Assembly (NCBI GenBank): GCA_021373135.1 | Contig: JAJFTH010000003.1 | Location: 496,001-560,000 of the forward strand | Direction: 5' to 3' | Source of the DNA: Bacteroidales bacterium | GTDB taxonomy: Bacteria; Bacteroidota; Bacteroidia; Bacteroidales; UBA1402 | DNA: 64,000 bases | Shown: piece by piece, positions 9,327-19,009 of the stretch | Layout of the letters: every line of letters begins with the position of its first letter | How positions within the stretch are numbered: the first letter of the stretch is position 1 | The notes under the pieces: generated by a model | Database searches by the model: none | What the model saw: the letters and a program-made list of their open reading frames with translations, nothing else | Told to the model about the DNA's origin: nothing | Position numbers and translations under genes: made by a program

Positions 9327-10478
9327 TTATTCGAAATAATTCATAATGCGATAACCACCTTCTTTTAGATAGGTTTCTTTTTTCATCAGTTTGATATCGC
9401 TCAGCATCATGTCATTACAAAGGGCTTTCAAATCATATTGTGGCGTCCAGTTCAATTTGGTGCGGGCCTTGGTGGCATCACCGATCAGCATTTCCACTTC
9501 TGTCGGCCGGAAATAAGCTTTGTCTACAGCCACAATAACTTCGTCCATTCGGGCGACAAAAGCATCATAATAAGAAGCTCCAACCAGTTCTTCAAATTTT
9601 TCACGGTCAATGGCGGCCAGATAGCCTTTTTCATCAACACCTGAACCTTTAAATTCAAGCGTGACACCCACTTCTGAGAAAGCCATCAGGATGAAATCCC
9701 GAATGGTGGTGGTGACACCGGTAGCAATGACATAATCATCAGGCTGATCTTGTTGAAGAATCAAGTACATGGCCTTGATATAATCCTTGGCATGCCCCCA
9801 GTCTCGCTTGGATGACAGATTGCCCATAAATACGTTTTTTTGCATTCCGAGCACAATACGGGATGCGGCTCTGGTCACTTTTCTGGTCACAAAGGTTTCT
9901 CCGCGCAAAGGCGATTCATGATTGAATAGAATTCCGTTACTGGCATGCATCCCATAGGCTTCCCTATAATTGACGGTAATCCAGTAGGCATACAACTTGG
10001 CCACGGCATAAGGACTTCTTGGATAAAAAGGGGTGGTTTCCTTTTGAGGCACTTCCTGAACCAAACCATAGAGTTCAGAGGTGGATGCCTGATATATTCG
10101 TGTTTTTTGCTTCAGATCCAGCAGGCGCACAGCCTCCAGAATTCGCAAGGTGCCAAGTCCATCGGCGTTGGCTGTATATTCAGGAGTGTCGAAACTAACC
10201 TTGACATGACTCATGGCTGCCAGATTGTATATTTCATCCGGTTTGACTTCTCCGATAATGCGGGTAAGATTCATGCTGTCTGTCAAATCGCCGTAATGCA
10301 GGATCATGTTTCTGTTTTCCACCGAGGGAGCCTGATACAAATGGTCAATACGATCTGTATTGAACATGGATGACCGGCGTTTGATACCATGGACTATATA
10401 ACCTTTCTTAATAAGGAACTCGGCTAAATACGCACCATCCTGACCGGTAATGCCGGTAATTAATGCAGTTTTTGACAT
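9327..10478 (-). CDS. gmd: GDP-mannose 4,6-dehydratase
   Basis: Gmd dehydrates GDP-mannose to GDP-4-keto-6-deoxymannose, the precursor of GDP-L-fucose. The 383 residues start with [18 protein letters not shown], the NADP-binding loop. [17 protein letters not shown] and the STSELYG segment follow. Y-x3-K is present in [13 protein letters not shown], and [15 protein letters not shown] is diagnostic for Gmd. The order gmd-fcl with a 5-nt gap is a standard GDP-fucose unit. It follows the membrane-bound dehydratase gene by 94 nt and could be read through from it. Confidence 0.96.
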   Translation of the reverse strand: MSKTALITGITGQDGAYLAEFLIKKGYIVHGIKRRSSMFNTDRIDHLYQAPSVENRNMILHYGDLTDSMNLTRIIGEVKPDEIYNLAAMSHVKVSFDTPEYTANADGLGTLRILEAVRLLDLKQKTRIYQASTSELYGLVQEVPQKETTPFYPRSPYAVAKLYAYWITVNYREAYGMHASNGILFNHESPLRGETFVTRKVTRAASRIVLGMQKNVFMGNLSSKRDWGHAKDYIKAMYLILQQDQPDDYVIATGVTTTIRDFILMAFSEVGVTLEFKGSGVDEKGYLAAIDREKFEELVGASYYDAFVARMDEVIVAVDKAYFRPTEVEMLIGDATKARTKLNWTPQYDLKALCNDMMLSDIKLMKKETYLKEGGYRIMNYFE

Positions 10479-10572
10479 ATTTGTTTGATTTGATTATTTC
10501 AGGATTTGAGTAAAAATTCATTCATCGGTGTTAACAGCAAATGCCTGCGAATCTCCTCCAATAGAAAAGAAT

Positions 10573-12486
10573 TCAATCATCGAACTCAGAAAAAGGTGAA
10601 TTCTGACTCTTGAACTCAGGCACCAGCTTTTTCATGGACTTGACCACTTCTTTGATTTCTACGTCCTGAGATAATTCAATCATCTTCTGGATGGAATCTA
10701 TGACTTTGTCAAATTCATATAGACGCACAGAGGCTACTGTTATTTTATCATGAACGGTAGGTTTGGTCTTTTCCTTATCGTTCAGAAGTTCTTCATATAA
10801 TTTTTCACCCGGACGCAACCCGATATATTCTATCTTGATGTCCACTTCCGGTACGAAACCTGCCAACTCTATCATTCGTCTCGCCAAATCAACAATCTTG
10901 ACAGGACTACCCATATCAAATACGTATATTTCTCCGGATTTCCCGAAAGATGCAGCTTCCAACACCAAACGGCAAGCTTCGGGAATGGTCATGAAATAGC
11001 GGATGATATCCGGATGTGTCACTGATACCGGCCCACCTTTTTCTATCTGTTCCTTGAAATGCGGGATCACGGAACCGTTGGACCCAAGCACATTACCAAA
11101 TCGGGTGGTCACAAAACGAGTTTCTGCTTTTCCTTCATTTTCTTTGGCCAGAGACTGGACATAAATTTCGGCAATACGTTTGGAGGCCCCCATGACATTG
11201 GTCGGATTGACCGCTTTGTCTGTTGATATCATGACAAAACTTTCCGACTTGTATTTCAAGGCAGCATTGCTTAAGTTCATGGTACCTTTCACATTAACCA
11301 GAATGGCTTCACAGGGATTTTCTTCCATCAACGGCACATGTTTGTAGGCCGCTGCATGATAGATGATTTGCGGATGGTATTTCCGGAAAACAAAATCCAG
11401 CCTTTTCTCGCTTCGTACATCGCCAATGATAGAGACAAAATTAAGGTCCGGATAGTCTTTTTCCATTTCGAGGCGCAAATTGTGAAGCGGAGTTTCCGCC
11501 ATATCAAACAAAAGCAGCAATTTGGGCTTGAACTGTGAAATCTGGCGTACAAGTTCACTGCCGATGGAACCGGCGGCACCTGTGATGAGAATCACTTTAC
11601 CATAGGTCTGTTCCCCGATACGTTCCATGTCTATCTTGATCTCATCCCTGCCAAGCAAATCTTCAAACTGGATGGGTTTCATCTGATAACGGATCTGTTT
11701 ATTGGCTCCAAGACCTTCGAAAGGAGGAGAGACCATGACAGAAAGCCCCATATCAAGACATCTGGAGACAAAAGCCTGTTCTTTTTTAACCGTGGAATAA
11801 TCCGGAAAAATAATGGCTGTGATTTCATTTTTACGCATAAACCAGTCTACATTGTCTCCATTCAAATAATAGACCGGAAAACCCTGAATACGTGTTCTCT
11901 TGGCTTTCGAGTTTCGGGTCACAAAGCCTTGTACCTGATGTTGATTGGCAACCGTGTTGTTGATCCATTGTGCCAGAGCAATGCTGTGGTTGCCGATACC
12001 AAATACCAGGGCCTTTTTGCGGATATCGTTCGTGTAGTTCATCGTGTAATTATAAATCAACACGATCCAGAAACGGACAAAAATCATCAACACAAAACAA
12101 ATGAGAAATAAATTCAGAATGAAGAAAAAAGGCTGACTTATGTTGATTTTAGAAACAACAATCAAAACAAGTAACGTTACACACGAAATCAACAGGGAAA
12201 CGAATAGTCTCCACATTTCCAGAAAATTGGTATGTCTGATAAGTCCGCGAAAAGGCTTCAGATAGAGGAACGACAACACATTGATCAAAAGAAAAGAGAT
12301 ACCAAGGTCTACCAAGTTTCTGAAAGCGAACTGAGTACCCTGGAGCATCACCTGTATAAAAGCAGCAAAAACGAATCCTACCAGACAAAGGAACAAATCA
12401 ATGACAAAGACTATCCATCGGTTCATCATGGACAATCCCATGATCTTTTTTATAAAACGGCGAAATTTTTCTCGAATTTCTTCCAT
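10573..12486 (-). CDS. Membrane UDP-sugar 4,6-dehydratase (CapD/WbpM-like)
   Basis: This 637-residue protein has four N-terminal membrane helices (about residues 20-140). A CoA-binding-like Rossmann domain follows (FGIGNHSIALAQWI), then a C-terminal dehydratase domain. The NAD loop ITGAAGSIGSE lies near residue 305, with STDKAVNPTNVMGASKR further on. The usual Tyr of Y-x3-K is replaced by Met, as in WbpM and FlaA1 inverting or retaining UDP-GlcNAc dehydratases. It likely makes a 4-keto-6-deoxy-HexNAc nucleotide at the inner membrane for capsule, O-antigen or glycan synthesis. The exact sugar is not readable from sequence. A two-box promoter lies upstream. Confidence 0.88.
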   Translation of the reverse strand: MEEIREKFRRFIKKIMGLSMMNRWIVFVIDLFLCLVGFVFAAFIQVMLQGTQFAFRNLVDLGISFLLINVLSFLYLKPFRGLIRHTNFLEMWRLFVSLLISCVTLLVLIVVSKINISQPFFFILNLFLICFVLMIFVRFWIVLIYNYTMNYTNDIRKKALVFGIGNHSIALAQWINNTVANQHQVQGFVTRNSKAKRTRIQGFPVYYLNGDNVDWFMRKNEITAIIFPDYSTVKKEQAFVSRCLDMGLSVMVSPPFEGLGANKQIRYQMKPIQFEDLLGRDEIKIDMERIGEQTYGKVILITGAAGSIGSELVRQISQFKPKLLLLFDMAETPLHNLRLEMEKDYPDLNFVSIIGDVRSEKRLDFVFRKYHPQIIYHAAAYKHVPLMEENPCEAILVNVKGTMNLSNAALKYKSESFVMISTDKAVNPTNVMGASKRIAEIYVQSLAKENEGKAETRFVTTRFGNVLGSNGSVIPHFKEQIEKGGPVSVTHPDIIRYFMTIPEACRLVLEAASFGKSGEIYVFDMGSPVKIVDLARRMIELAGFVPEVDIKIEYIGLRPGEKLYEELLNDKEKTKPTVHDKITVASVRLYEFDKVIDSIQKMIELSQDVEIKEVVKSMKKLVPEFKSQNSPFSEFDD

Positions 12487-12517
12487 AATTTTGACAGGTT
12501 GTTCAAATTTTCCAGCA

Positions 12518-12552
12518 CAAAAGTAAAAAAAATATCAGTATCTTTTCTCAAA
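12518..12552 (-). promoter_or_regulatory. Promoter of the CapD-like gene
   Basis: On the minus strand TTTG (12549-12552) is followed after 23 nt by TACTTTTG (12518-12525), an exact TAnnTTTG box. The predicted start near 12513 gives a leader of about 26 nt. Spacing is at the upper limit of the known range. Confidence 0.55.
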
Positions 12553-12605
12553 ATCCAACATTACAATGTGGCGATTATTTCTTTGAAAGAATTTTCTCTT
12601 TGAAA

Positions 12606-13091
12606 TCATGATACTTGCCCCAAAATTACGACATAATTTTTTCCGAATTTTTTAGAACACTTCGGGCAGGTTGTGTACCACATATACCATTTAGAGATTT
12701 TTAAGGATTGGCTTTGGGCATATTCCTCAAAATTCTTGCACCATTTACCGGTATCCTTAAAATTACCTTCATAGACTTTACTCAGGAATTTCCCGGAAAT
12801 CATGACATTATCTACTCCTGTAACAACATCATCGACCTCTACATAAATATCCATGTTCCATTTGGAGGTGTGGTCGGAAAGGCACATGCATTCCAAGGGT
12901 TTCGCCCCGGCACTTTCCACTTTTTTCATGATTCTTTTTATGACTCTACCAAAATCCAGAGGCATGTACATCCATGTGCAGACCTTGTCTTTGACGAATT
13001 TTTTGTTGTCCCACTCTAAGATTTTCCCATCCCATGGAGCAGGATCAAACATCTGACAACATTCTGTTTGACCAGTTTCTTTTTTCATCAT
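12606..13091 (-). CDS. Conserved cysteine-containing protein, function unknown
   Basis: This 161-residue cytosolic protein has no signal peptide or membrane helix. It resembles small proteins found in Bacteroidales and methanogens that I recognise only by pattern: an N-terminal CC pair (residues 11-12) and EWDNKKF, an alternating beta-rich middle, and a C-terminal TTCPKCSKKFG segment with C142-x2-C145. The layout suggests an effector-binding (GyrI-like) or START-like fold with a metal or thiol site, but this is inference. Two ATG codons (13091, 13088) are equivalent. It is monocistronic, between divergent promoters and the CapD-like gene, with its own two-box promoter. Confidence 0.75.
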   Translation of the reverse strand: MMKKETGQTECCQMFDPAPWDGKILEWDNKKFVKDKVCTWMYMPLDFGRVIKRIMKKVESAGAKPLECMCLSDHTSKWNMDIYVEVDDVVTGVDNVMISGKFLSKVYEGNFKDTGKWCKNFEEYAQSQSLKISKWYMWYTTCPKCSKKFGKNYVVILGQVS

Positions 13092-13154
13092 CGTAAATAT
13101 TTATTGACAATAATATCTTGTTAGAAAAAACACAACTTGACAAATTCGAAACTG

Positions 13155-13188
13155 CAAATATAACGATATTTGTGAGTTTATGGACAAA
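13155..13188 (-). promoter_or_regulatory. Promoter of the 161-residue unknown gene
   Basis: On the minus strand TTTG (13185-13188) is followed after 22 nt by TATATTTG (13155-13162), an exact -7 box. Transcription should begin near 13150, giving a leader of about 59 nt. The men promoter fires in the opposite direction about 50 bp away. Confidence 0.6.
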
Positions 13189-13237
13189 TATAAGAAATTA
13201 CAACGGAGTATGATCACACCTTAAATATAGAAGCGGG

Positions 13238-13268
13238 TTTGAGGCATGACATCTTTTTATTAAATTTG
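13238..13268 (+). promoter_or_regulatory. Promoter of the men operon
   Basis: TTTG at 13238-13241 and TAAATTTG at 13261-13268 are separated by 19 nt, a textbook Bacteroidetes primary-sigma promoter. Transcription should start near 13273. This rules out the in-frame ATG at 13242 or earlier codons as the menF start and supports ATG 13293 or 13299. Confidence 0.75.
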
Positions 13269-13292
13269 TGTCCGCTTAAACCAGATTGTGTG

Positions 13293-14402
13293 ATGATCAT
13301 GAACGAGGCTCCTGATTATAGTGCTTTTGATGCTCTGATAAAACAGAACAAATGTTTTTCCGTATACAGAAATCCCGGTGAGGCAACCATCCATTTCGTT
13401 ATGCAGCAGAATGGGAAACCTGAATATCTACAGGATTTGACTGCACTGAACGGCAAAGAGGGCTTTGTATTTGCGCCATTCAAGGTTACAGACCTGACAC
13501 CTGTCGTACTTCTGCACCCTGACATCATTTTAAACGGCAAAAAAGAGATACTGGGCTTTTTGAAGGACTCATCTATTGAAATGCAATCTGATGATATCAA
13601 TGCCGTCATTGATTGCAGACTTGATAACCGAAGAACTTATCAAAAAGCCTTTGAACTTTTTCACGAGGCTTTACGTTCCGACTATTGCGAAAAGATTGTT
13701 CTTTCACGGCCTGATTTTTTTCCTAAACCCTCCGGATTTTCAGCAGGAAAGATCTTTCAGACTGCCTGTAAAGCATATCCTGAAGCTTTTGTATATTTGT
13801 TCCATAGTCTTAAGACAGGAACCTGGCTTGGAAGTTCCCCGGAATTGATTTTATCGGGAGAAGGTGAAAACTGGCAAACAGTGGCAATGGCAGGAACCAA
13901 AAAGATTTCAAAAGAAAACGAGACACCTGACTGGGACGAAAAGAATATCAGGGAACAGCAAATTGTAGCCGAATATATTGAAAAACAATTATATACGCAC
14001 CATCAGACCTGCTTTATAAAAGGACCTTTTGCGTGTAAAGCAGGAAGACTGATGCATTTAAAGACAGCGTTTTTTTTCCGAATGATTGACAACAGCAAAA
14101 TTGGAGACTTGTTGGATATATTGCATCCGACACCTGCTGTCTGTGGCTATCCGAAGAAAGAGGCCTATCGCCTGATCACAGAAGAGGAAGGCTACGACAG
14201 GAGCTATTACAGTGGCTTTATCGGAAAACTATCCCTGAGTGAAAAGACCGGTTTGTTTGTCAACTTAAGATGCATGCAAATTGGAGCCAAATTACTGACC
14301 CTTTTTGCCGGCGGCGGTTTGCTCACTTCTTCCGAACTGGAACCGGAATGGGAAGAGACAGAAGCAAAACTGCAAACCATGCTTTCTTTGATGGAAAAAT
14401 AA
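13293..14402 (+). CDS. menF: Isochorismate synthase (menaquinone)
   Basis: This chorismate-utilising enzyme isomerises chorismate to isochorismate, the entry to menaquinone. It has about 369 residues. The C-terminal chorismate-binding domain includes IVLSRP, GSSPELIL, the VAMAGTKK segment, LHPTPAVCGYPKKEA and the RSYYSGFIG stretch. Near the C-terminus the usual acid is kept in ELEPEWEETEAKL. The longer open frame begins upstream, but that region holds the promoter, so ATG 13293 (or 13299) is taken. It is the first gene of menF-D-B-C-E; a salicylate or enterobactin role is unlikely given the neighbours. Confidence 0.92.
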   Translation: MIMNEAPDYSAFDALIKQNKCFSVYRNPGEATIHFVMQQNGKPEYLQDLTALNGKEGFVFAPFKVTDLTPVVLLHPDIILNGKKEILGFLKDSSIEMQSDDINAVIDCRLDNRRTYQKAFELFHEALRSDYCEKIVLSRPDFFPKPSGFSAGKIFQTACKAYPEAFVYLFHSLKTGTWLGSSPELILSGEGENWQTVAMAGTKKISKENETPDWDEKNIREQQIVAEYIEKQLYTHHQTCFIKGPFACKAGRLMHLKTAFFFRMIDNSKIGDLLDILHPTPAVCGYPKKEAYRLITEEEGYDRSYYSGFIGKLSLSEKTGLFVNLRCMQIGAKLLTLFAGGGLLTSSELEPEWEETEAKLQTMLSLMEK

Positions 14403-14412
14403 AAATGAAACT

Positions 14413-16074
14413 ATGTACTCGACAAAAAAGAATGTACTTCAAACAGTCGCTTTATTGAAAGCTCATGGCGTTGATCATATCGTCATTTCTCCGGGTTCGA
14501 GGAATGCTCCTTTGGCACAAACTTTTAGCCGGGATCCGTTTTTCAGATGTTTTTCCATTGTGGATGAACGGAGTGCAGGCTTTTTTGCCATCGGACTGAT
14601 AAACAAGTTGCAAAGGCCGGTTGCCATCTGTTGCACCTCCGGAACCGCCTTGTTGAACTATGGTCCTGCAGTAGCTGAAGCTTTTTATCAAGAGTTGCCG
14701 TTGGTAGTGGTTTCCGCAGATCGTTCCCCTGCCTGGATCGGGCAAATGGACGGTCAGACTTTGCCTCAACCCGGTGTTTTTGGCAGTATGGTCAGAAAAT
14801 CAGTACAACTACCTGAAATTCATTCTGATGAAGATTTGTGGTATTGTAACAGGTTGATCAACGAATGTCTGATTGAATGCACCGGCAGAGGGGCAGGCCC
14901 CGTACATATCAACATTCCCATTTCCGAGCCTTTGTTTGATTTTTCGGAAGAAGCATTGCCTCAGGTCCGGAGAATTCAATCCGTTTCCGGAAACCGGCTG
15001 TTTGATTTATCCGATTTTTCCTCCCGGTGGGACGCATCCGAAAAACGCATCATCCTGCTGGGACAGATGCCCCGAAACGAAGCATTGACCGAACAGTTGG
15101 ATATTCTCGCCGGGAGGCTGGACTGCGTGGTGCTTTGTGAACATCTTTCCAATGCAGTGTCTCCCTATTTTATAGGAAATTTTGACAGTTTGACGGAGGT
15201 TTTTTCAGAAACAGAGGCTGAGGAGTTGGCTCCTGACCTGCTCGTCACTTTGGGTGGACATGTGGTATCCAAAAAAATCAAGAATTTTTTCAGGAATCAT
15301 CCACCTGTCAATCATTGGCATCTTTCAACTTCCGGAAAATGCGTAGACTCTTTTCAATGCCTGACCGACCTGATTGAAACCGATCCGACCTATTTTTTCA
15401 GTGAAATGAAAACCACGGACCAAAAAGGTAAACGTTTTGTCTGCAATTGGATAAAGGCCGCCTCTTCCATCCATGCTCCGGATCAGAATTTACCGTTTTC
15501 CGATATCAGCGTTGCCGGAATGTTTTTGCAGATGCTTCCTGAAAAATCCTCCTTATTTGTCGGAAACAGCTCTTCGGTGAGAAACATTCAGCTTTATCCG
15601 ATGCCTACTGACACGGAGGTGTTCTGCAACCGCGGCACAAACGGTATCGAAGGCTCCATTTCCACAGCCGGTGGCTATGCCGCCATCCATAAAGGACTGA
15701 CGTTCTTGCTGGTAGGTGACCTTAGTTTTTTCTACGATTTGAATGGACTGTTGAATAAATACATCTCCGGAAATCTGCGCATTTTGCTGATCAACAACGG
15801 AGGAGGCGGCATTTTTAACCTCTTGCCGGGTCTGGACAAATCGGATGCATTGGAGTCATTCATAGCCGCCAGGCACCATACCAGCGCAGAAGGCTGGGTA
15901 AAAGCTGCCGGATTTAAATACCTGAAGGCTGAAAACCGGAAGGATTTGGTCAATGCTTTGGCTGAATTTACAGCTCCGGACTCCGCCCATGCCATGGTCC
16001 TTGAAGTTTTCACCGACGCGGAAACCAACAAGGCCGCCTTCACATCATACTATCATCAACTTAAAAAACAATAG
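14413..16074 (+). CDS. menD: SEPHCHC synthase MenD
   Basis: MenD is a thiamine-diphosphate enzyme that joins 2-oxoglutarate and isochorismate to give 2-succinyl-5-enolpyruvyl-6-hydroxy-3-cyclohexene-1-carboxylate. The 553 residues contain the N-terminal HIVISPGSRNAPLAQ and DERSAGFFAIG motifs with the catalytic Glu. CTSGTALLNYGPAVAEA and VVSADRSP follow. The C-terminal ThDP/Mg motif is GDLSFFYDLNGL...NNGGGGIF. Length matches the family. It starts 10 nt after menF. Confidence 0.96.
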   Translation: MYSTKKNVLQTVALLKAHGVDHIVISPGSRNAPLAQTFSRDPFFRCFSIVDERSAGFFAIGLINKLQRPVAICCTSGTALLNYGPAVAEAFYQELPLVVVSADRSPAWIGQMDGQTLPQPGVFGSMVRKSVQLPEIHSDEDLWYCNRLINECLIECTGRGAGPVHINIPISEPLFDFSEEALPQVRRIQSVSGNRLFDLSDFSSRWDASEKRIILLGQMPRNEALTEQLDILAGRLDCVVLCEHLSNAVSPYFIGNFDSLTEVFSETEAEELAPDLLVTLGGHVVSKKIKNFFRNHPPVNHWHLSTSGKCVDSFQCLTDLIETDPTYFFSEMKTTDQKGKRFVCNWIKAASSIHAPDQNLPFSDISVAGMFLQMLPEKSSLFVGNSSSVRNIQLYPMPTDTEVFCNRGTNGIEGSISTAGGYAAIHKGLTFLLVGDLSFFYDLNGLLNKYISGNLRILLINNGGGGIFNLLPGLDKSDALESFIAARHHTSAEGWVKAAGFKYLKAENRKDLVNALAEFTAPDSAHAMVLEVFTDAETNKAAFTSYYHQLKKQ

Positions 16075-16077
16075 GTT

Positions 16078-16902
16078 ATGTCCACAGAGAGAAAATGGGA
16101 AACCATCAAGGATTATGAAGACATTCTGTTCGATTCCTTCGAAGGTATTGCAAAAATAACCATCAACCGTCCCCGCTACCGCAATGCTTTCACACCGACC
16201 ACGTCGATGGAAATCAGCGATGCCTTGCGCATCTGCAGAGAAGATCAGGATATTTACGTCGTGGTGTTGACCGGTGCAGGCGATCAGGCTTTTTGCTCCG
16301 GTGGTGACCAAAATGCAAAGGGTCACGGCGGTTATGTCGGTAAGGACGGCATACCTAGACTGAACATTCTCGACGTTCAAAAACAGATTCGTTCCATCCC
16401 GAAGCCTGTCATTGCCATGGTAAACGGATATGCCATCGGTGGCGGTCATGTGCTCCATGTGGTCTGCGACTTGTCTATCGCTTCCGAAAATGCCATCTTC
16501 GGACAAACAGGACCGAATGTAGGCAGTTTTGACGCCGGTTTCGGTGCTTCTTACCTGGCCCGTATCGTCGGGCAGAAAAAGGCCAGGGAAATCTGGTACC
16601 TCTGTCGGCAATATTCTGCTCAGGAAGCCCTCGAAATGGGGCTGGTCAACAAGGTCGTACCTTTGGATCATCTGGAGGATGAAGTGGTGGAATGGTCAAA
16701 AATCATGATGCAACACAGCCCGATGGCCATGCGCATGATCAAATGCGGACTAAATGCTGAACTGGACGGGCAGGCCGGTATTCAGGAGCTTGCCGGCAAT
16801 GCGACCTTGCTGTATTATTTGACGGAAGAAGCGCAGGAAGGAAAGAATGCTTTCCTCGAAAAAAGAAAACCTGATTTTAAGAAGTTTCCGAAATTTCCTT
16901 GA
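16078..16902 (+). CDS. menB: 1,4-dihydroxy-2-naphthoyl-CoA synthase
   Basis: MenB is a crotonase-family enzyme that cyclises O-succinylbenzoyl-CoA to 1,4-dihydroxy-2-naphthoyl-CoA. Its 274 residues include [12 protein letters not shown], the oxyanion-hole loops [10 protein letters not shown] and [11 protein letters not shown], and the [19 protein letters not shown] segment specific to MenB. It starts 3 nt after the menD stop and ends 4 nt before menC, consistent with one transcript. Its position before menC and menE does not follow pathway order but is common in the phylum. Confidence 0.97.
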   Translation: MSTERKWETIKDYEDILFDSFEGIAKITINRPRYRNAFTPTTSMEISDALRICREDQDIYVVVLTGAGDQAFCSGGDQNAKGHGGYVGKDGIPRLNILDVQKQIRSIPKPVIAMVNGYAIGGGHVLHVVCDLSIASENAIFGQTGPNVGSFDAGFGASYLARIVGQKKAREIWYLCRQYSAQEALEMGLVNKVVPLDHLEDEVVEWSKIMMQHSPMAMRMIKCGLNAELDGQAGIQELAGNATLLYYLTEEAQEGKNAFLEKRKPDFKKFPKFP

Positions 16903-16906
16903 ACAG

Positions 16907-17935
16907 ATGCCTTTCAAAACAAGCATTGAACCTTATACACTGCAATTCAAGAAGCCGGCAGGAACTTCAAGAGGGGTTTACCAAATTCACAAAGTCTGGT
17001 TCGTCCGTATTTTCGACCCTGATGATGTCGATCATCTTGGTGTGGGTGAATGTGCGCCCTTGCCGGATTTGAGTTGTGATGCCTTGCCATCGCCGGATTA
17101 TGAAGGTGTTTTGCTTCAGGCTTGCCGGAATCTGGAACTTTCAGGTCGAATCGATTACGAAGCACTTCGCCCCTATCCTTCCATCCTTTTCGGACTTGAA
17201 ACAGCCGTCCGGCATTTTGAACGGGGCAGCTATGCCTTATGGGACACTCCTTTTTCGAGAGGTGAAAAAGGAATTCCCATCAATGGCTTGATATGGATGG
17301 GCGAATACCGGCAGATGGCTGAGCAAATCGAAGAAAAGCTCCGACTTGGTTTCACCTGTATCAAACTAAAAATCGGTGCCATCAACTTTGAAGAGGAGCT
17401 GGATTTGCTGAAACGCATTCGCCAACGATTTACCCCGGAGATGATTACGCTCCGCGTAGATGCCAACGGTGGATTTACGCCTGAAGAGGCACCTTCCAAG
17501 CTACAACGCCTGTCTGAACTGAATTTGCATTCCATCGAACAGCCCATTCGTGCCGGACAAAGGCTGGAAATGGCCGGACTGACAGCAACCACACCCCTGC
17601 CTATTGCTTTGGACGAGGAACTGATCGGTTGCAACAGTTATACAGAAAAACGCCAATTGCTGCAAGACATCAAACCGCAATTCATCATCTTGAAACCCAG
17701 CTTGCACGGAGGTTTTTCCGGTTGTACCGAATGGATTGAACTTGCTGAAAGCCTGCATATCGGCTGGTGGATCACTTCCGCCCTCGAATCGAATGTCGGG
17801 CTGAATGCCATTGCACAATGGGCTGCCACTTGGGAAAATCCGATGCCTCAGGGTCTTGGAACGGGACTTTTATATACAAACAACATAGAGATGCCGCTTC
17901 ACTTGGAAGGAGAATATTTATGGTATAAACCTTGA
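16907..17935 (+). CDS. menC: o-Succinylbenzoate synthase
   Basis: MenC is an enolase-superfamily dehydratase that makes o-succinylbenzoate from SHCHC. About 342 residues are predicted from ATG 16907. A longer frame overlapping menB exists but would add a non-homologous tail. Family features are GVGECAPLPDLS near the N-terminus and CIKLKIGAINFEEE with the catalytic K-x-K. LRVDANGGF (metal Asp), SIEQPI (metal Glu) and ALDEEL follow, then the ILKPSLHGGF lysine. ALESNVGLNAIAQW near the C-terminus matches OSB synthases. Confidence 0.93.
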   Translation: MPFKTSIEPYTLQFKKPAGTSRGVYQIHKVWFVRIFDPDDVDHLGVGECAPLPDLSCDALPSPDYEGVLLQACRNLELSGRIDYEALRPYPSILFGLETAVRHFERGSYALWDTPFSRGEKGIPINGLIWMGEYRQMAEQIEEKLRLGFTCIKLKIGAINFEEELDLLKRIRQRFTPEMITLRVDANGGFTPEEAPSKLQRLSELNLHSIEQPIRAGQRLEMAGLTATTPLPIALDEELIGCNSYTEKRQLLQDIKPQFIILKPSLHGGFSGCTEWIELAESLHIGWWITSALESNVGLNAIAQWAATWENPMPQGLGTGLLYTNNIEMPLHLEGEYLWYKP

Positions 17936-17938
17936 CGG

Positions 17939-19009
17939 ATGTTTCAAACGGATATAAACAAACAAACCATTTTGATTGAGGGAGTCACCTTTTCCCCGGA
18001 GGATATTTCCGTAGCTATTCATTCATCGAAGGGCTATTCAGCTTTTCACCTCGAATTGTTTCGTTTCCTGCAAAATTGGTTTGATGCATCTGAAGTCATG
18101 ACCATCCATACTTCAGGCTCCACGGGTAAACCCAAACCAATGGTTGTCCAGAAGAAATTCATGATACAAAGTGCCTGCATCACCTGCGACTATTTTGGAT
18201 TGAAACCTCTGGACAAGATTCTGCTTTGTATGCCTTTGAGCTTTATTGCCGGAAAAATGATGGTCGTACGAGCGTTGGTGGCAGGGCTGGACATTTATCC
18301 GGTGTCGCCCACGGGGCATCCGTTGAAAAAAACTTCGCTGAATTTTAAATTTGCCTCCATGGTGCCGCTGCAAATTTTTAATTCCCTGCAAATGCCTGCT
18401 GAGACGAAACGCCTTCAGGAAACAGGCGTTTTGCTGATTGGTGGTGGTGCCATCAACCCTGCACTGGAAGAGGCTTTAAAAGATTTTCCAAACCCGGTCT
18501 ATGCATCTTATGGCATGGCAGAAACGGTCTCACACATTGCTTTACGCAGGATAAACAGCAGTAAGGCATCCTTGAACTTCACCCCGCTCCCATCCGTCAA
18601 ACTCACTTTATCTGAGGAAGGAACCCTGGTGATCGATGCACCCTTGGTCAGCGAAAGGCTGCTTTTTACCAATGACATGGCAGAGCTATACCCGGACGGC
18701 ACCTTTCGCATTCTTGGCAGAAAAGACAACGTGATCGATACGGGCGGGCTGAAAGTCCAGACAGAAATGCTGGAAGCGGTTCTAAGCTCTTTCATACACG
18801 TGCCTTTTGCCATTTCCTCACAGCCTGACGCCAAATTCGGCGAAATCATTGTGCTGGCGGTGGAACAAGCCATCGATGAAACACAACTGGCTGCACGCCT
18901 ACCCGCTTACCAGATTCCAAAAAAAATTATCGTTCTTCAGGCTATTCCCCGCACAGAAAGCGGAAAAATAGACCGCACAGCCCTGAAGCATGTCCTTCAA
19001 AACGCTTAA
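17939..19009 (+). CDS. menE: o-Succinylbenzoate-CoA ligase
   Basis: MenE is an ANL-superfamily adenylating enzyme that activates o-succinylbenzoate with ATP and CoA. At 356 residues it is the short form common in Bacteroidetes and lacks much of the usual N-terminal domain. The P-loop-like motif TIHTSGSTGKPKPMVVQK lies at about residues 58-75. YASYGMAETVSH, FRILGRKDNVIDTGGLKVQ and a C-terminal Lys in RTESGKIDRTAL follow. It is the last men gene here. Its stop codon overlaps the stop of the converging gene in a shared TTAA. Confidence 0.94.
   Translation: MFQTDINKQTILIEGVTFSPEDISVAIHSSKGYSAFHLELFRFLQNWFDASEVMTIHTSGSTGKPKPMVVQKKFMIQSACITCDYFGLKPLDKILLCMPLSFIAGKMMVVRALVAGLDIYPVSPTGHPLKKTSLNFKFASMVPLQIFNSLQMPAETKRLQETGVLLIGGGAINPALEEALKDFPNPVYASYGMAETVSHIALRRINSSKASLNFTPLPSVKLTLSEEGTLVIDAPLVSERLLFTNDMAELYPDGTFRILGRKDNVIDTGGLKVQTEMLEAVLSSFIHVPFAISSQPDAKFGEIIVLAVEQAIDETQLAARLPAYQIPKKIIVLQAIPRTESGKIDRTALKHVLQNA

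Noticed and set aside
9945..10373. 142-residue plus-strand frame opposite gmd
   Set aside because: Complement of a conserved enzyme; composition follows codon bias of the real strand.
13239..13292. Upstream extension of menF
   Set aside because: The segment holds the -33/-7 boxes of the men promoter and does not align with isochorismate synthases.
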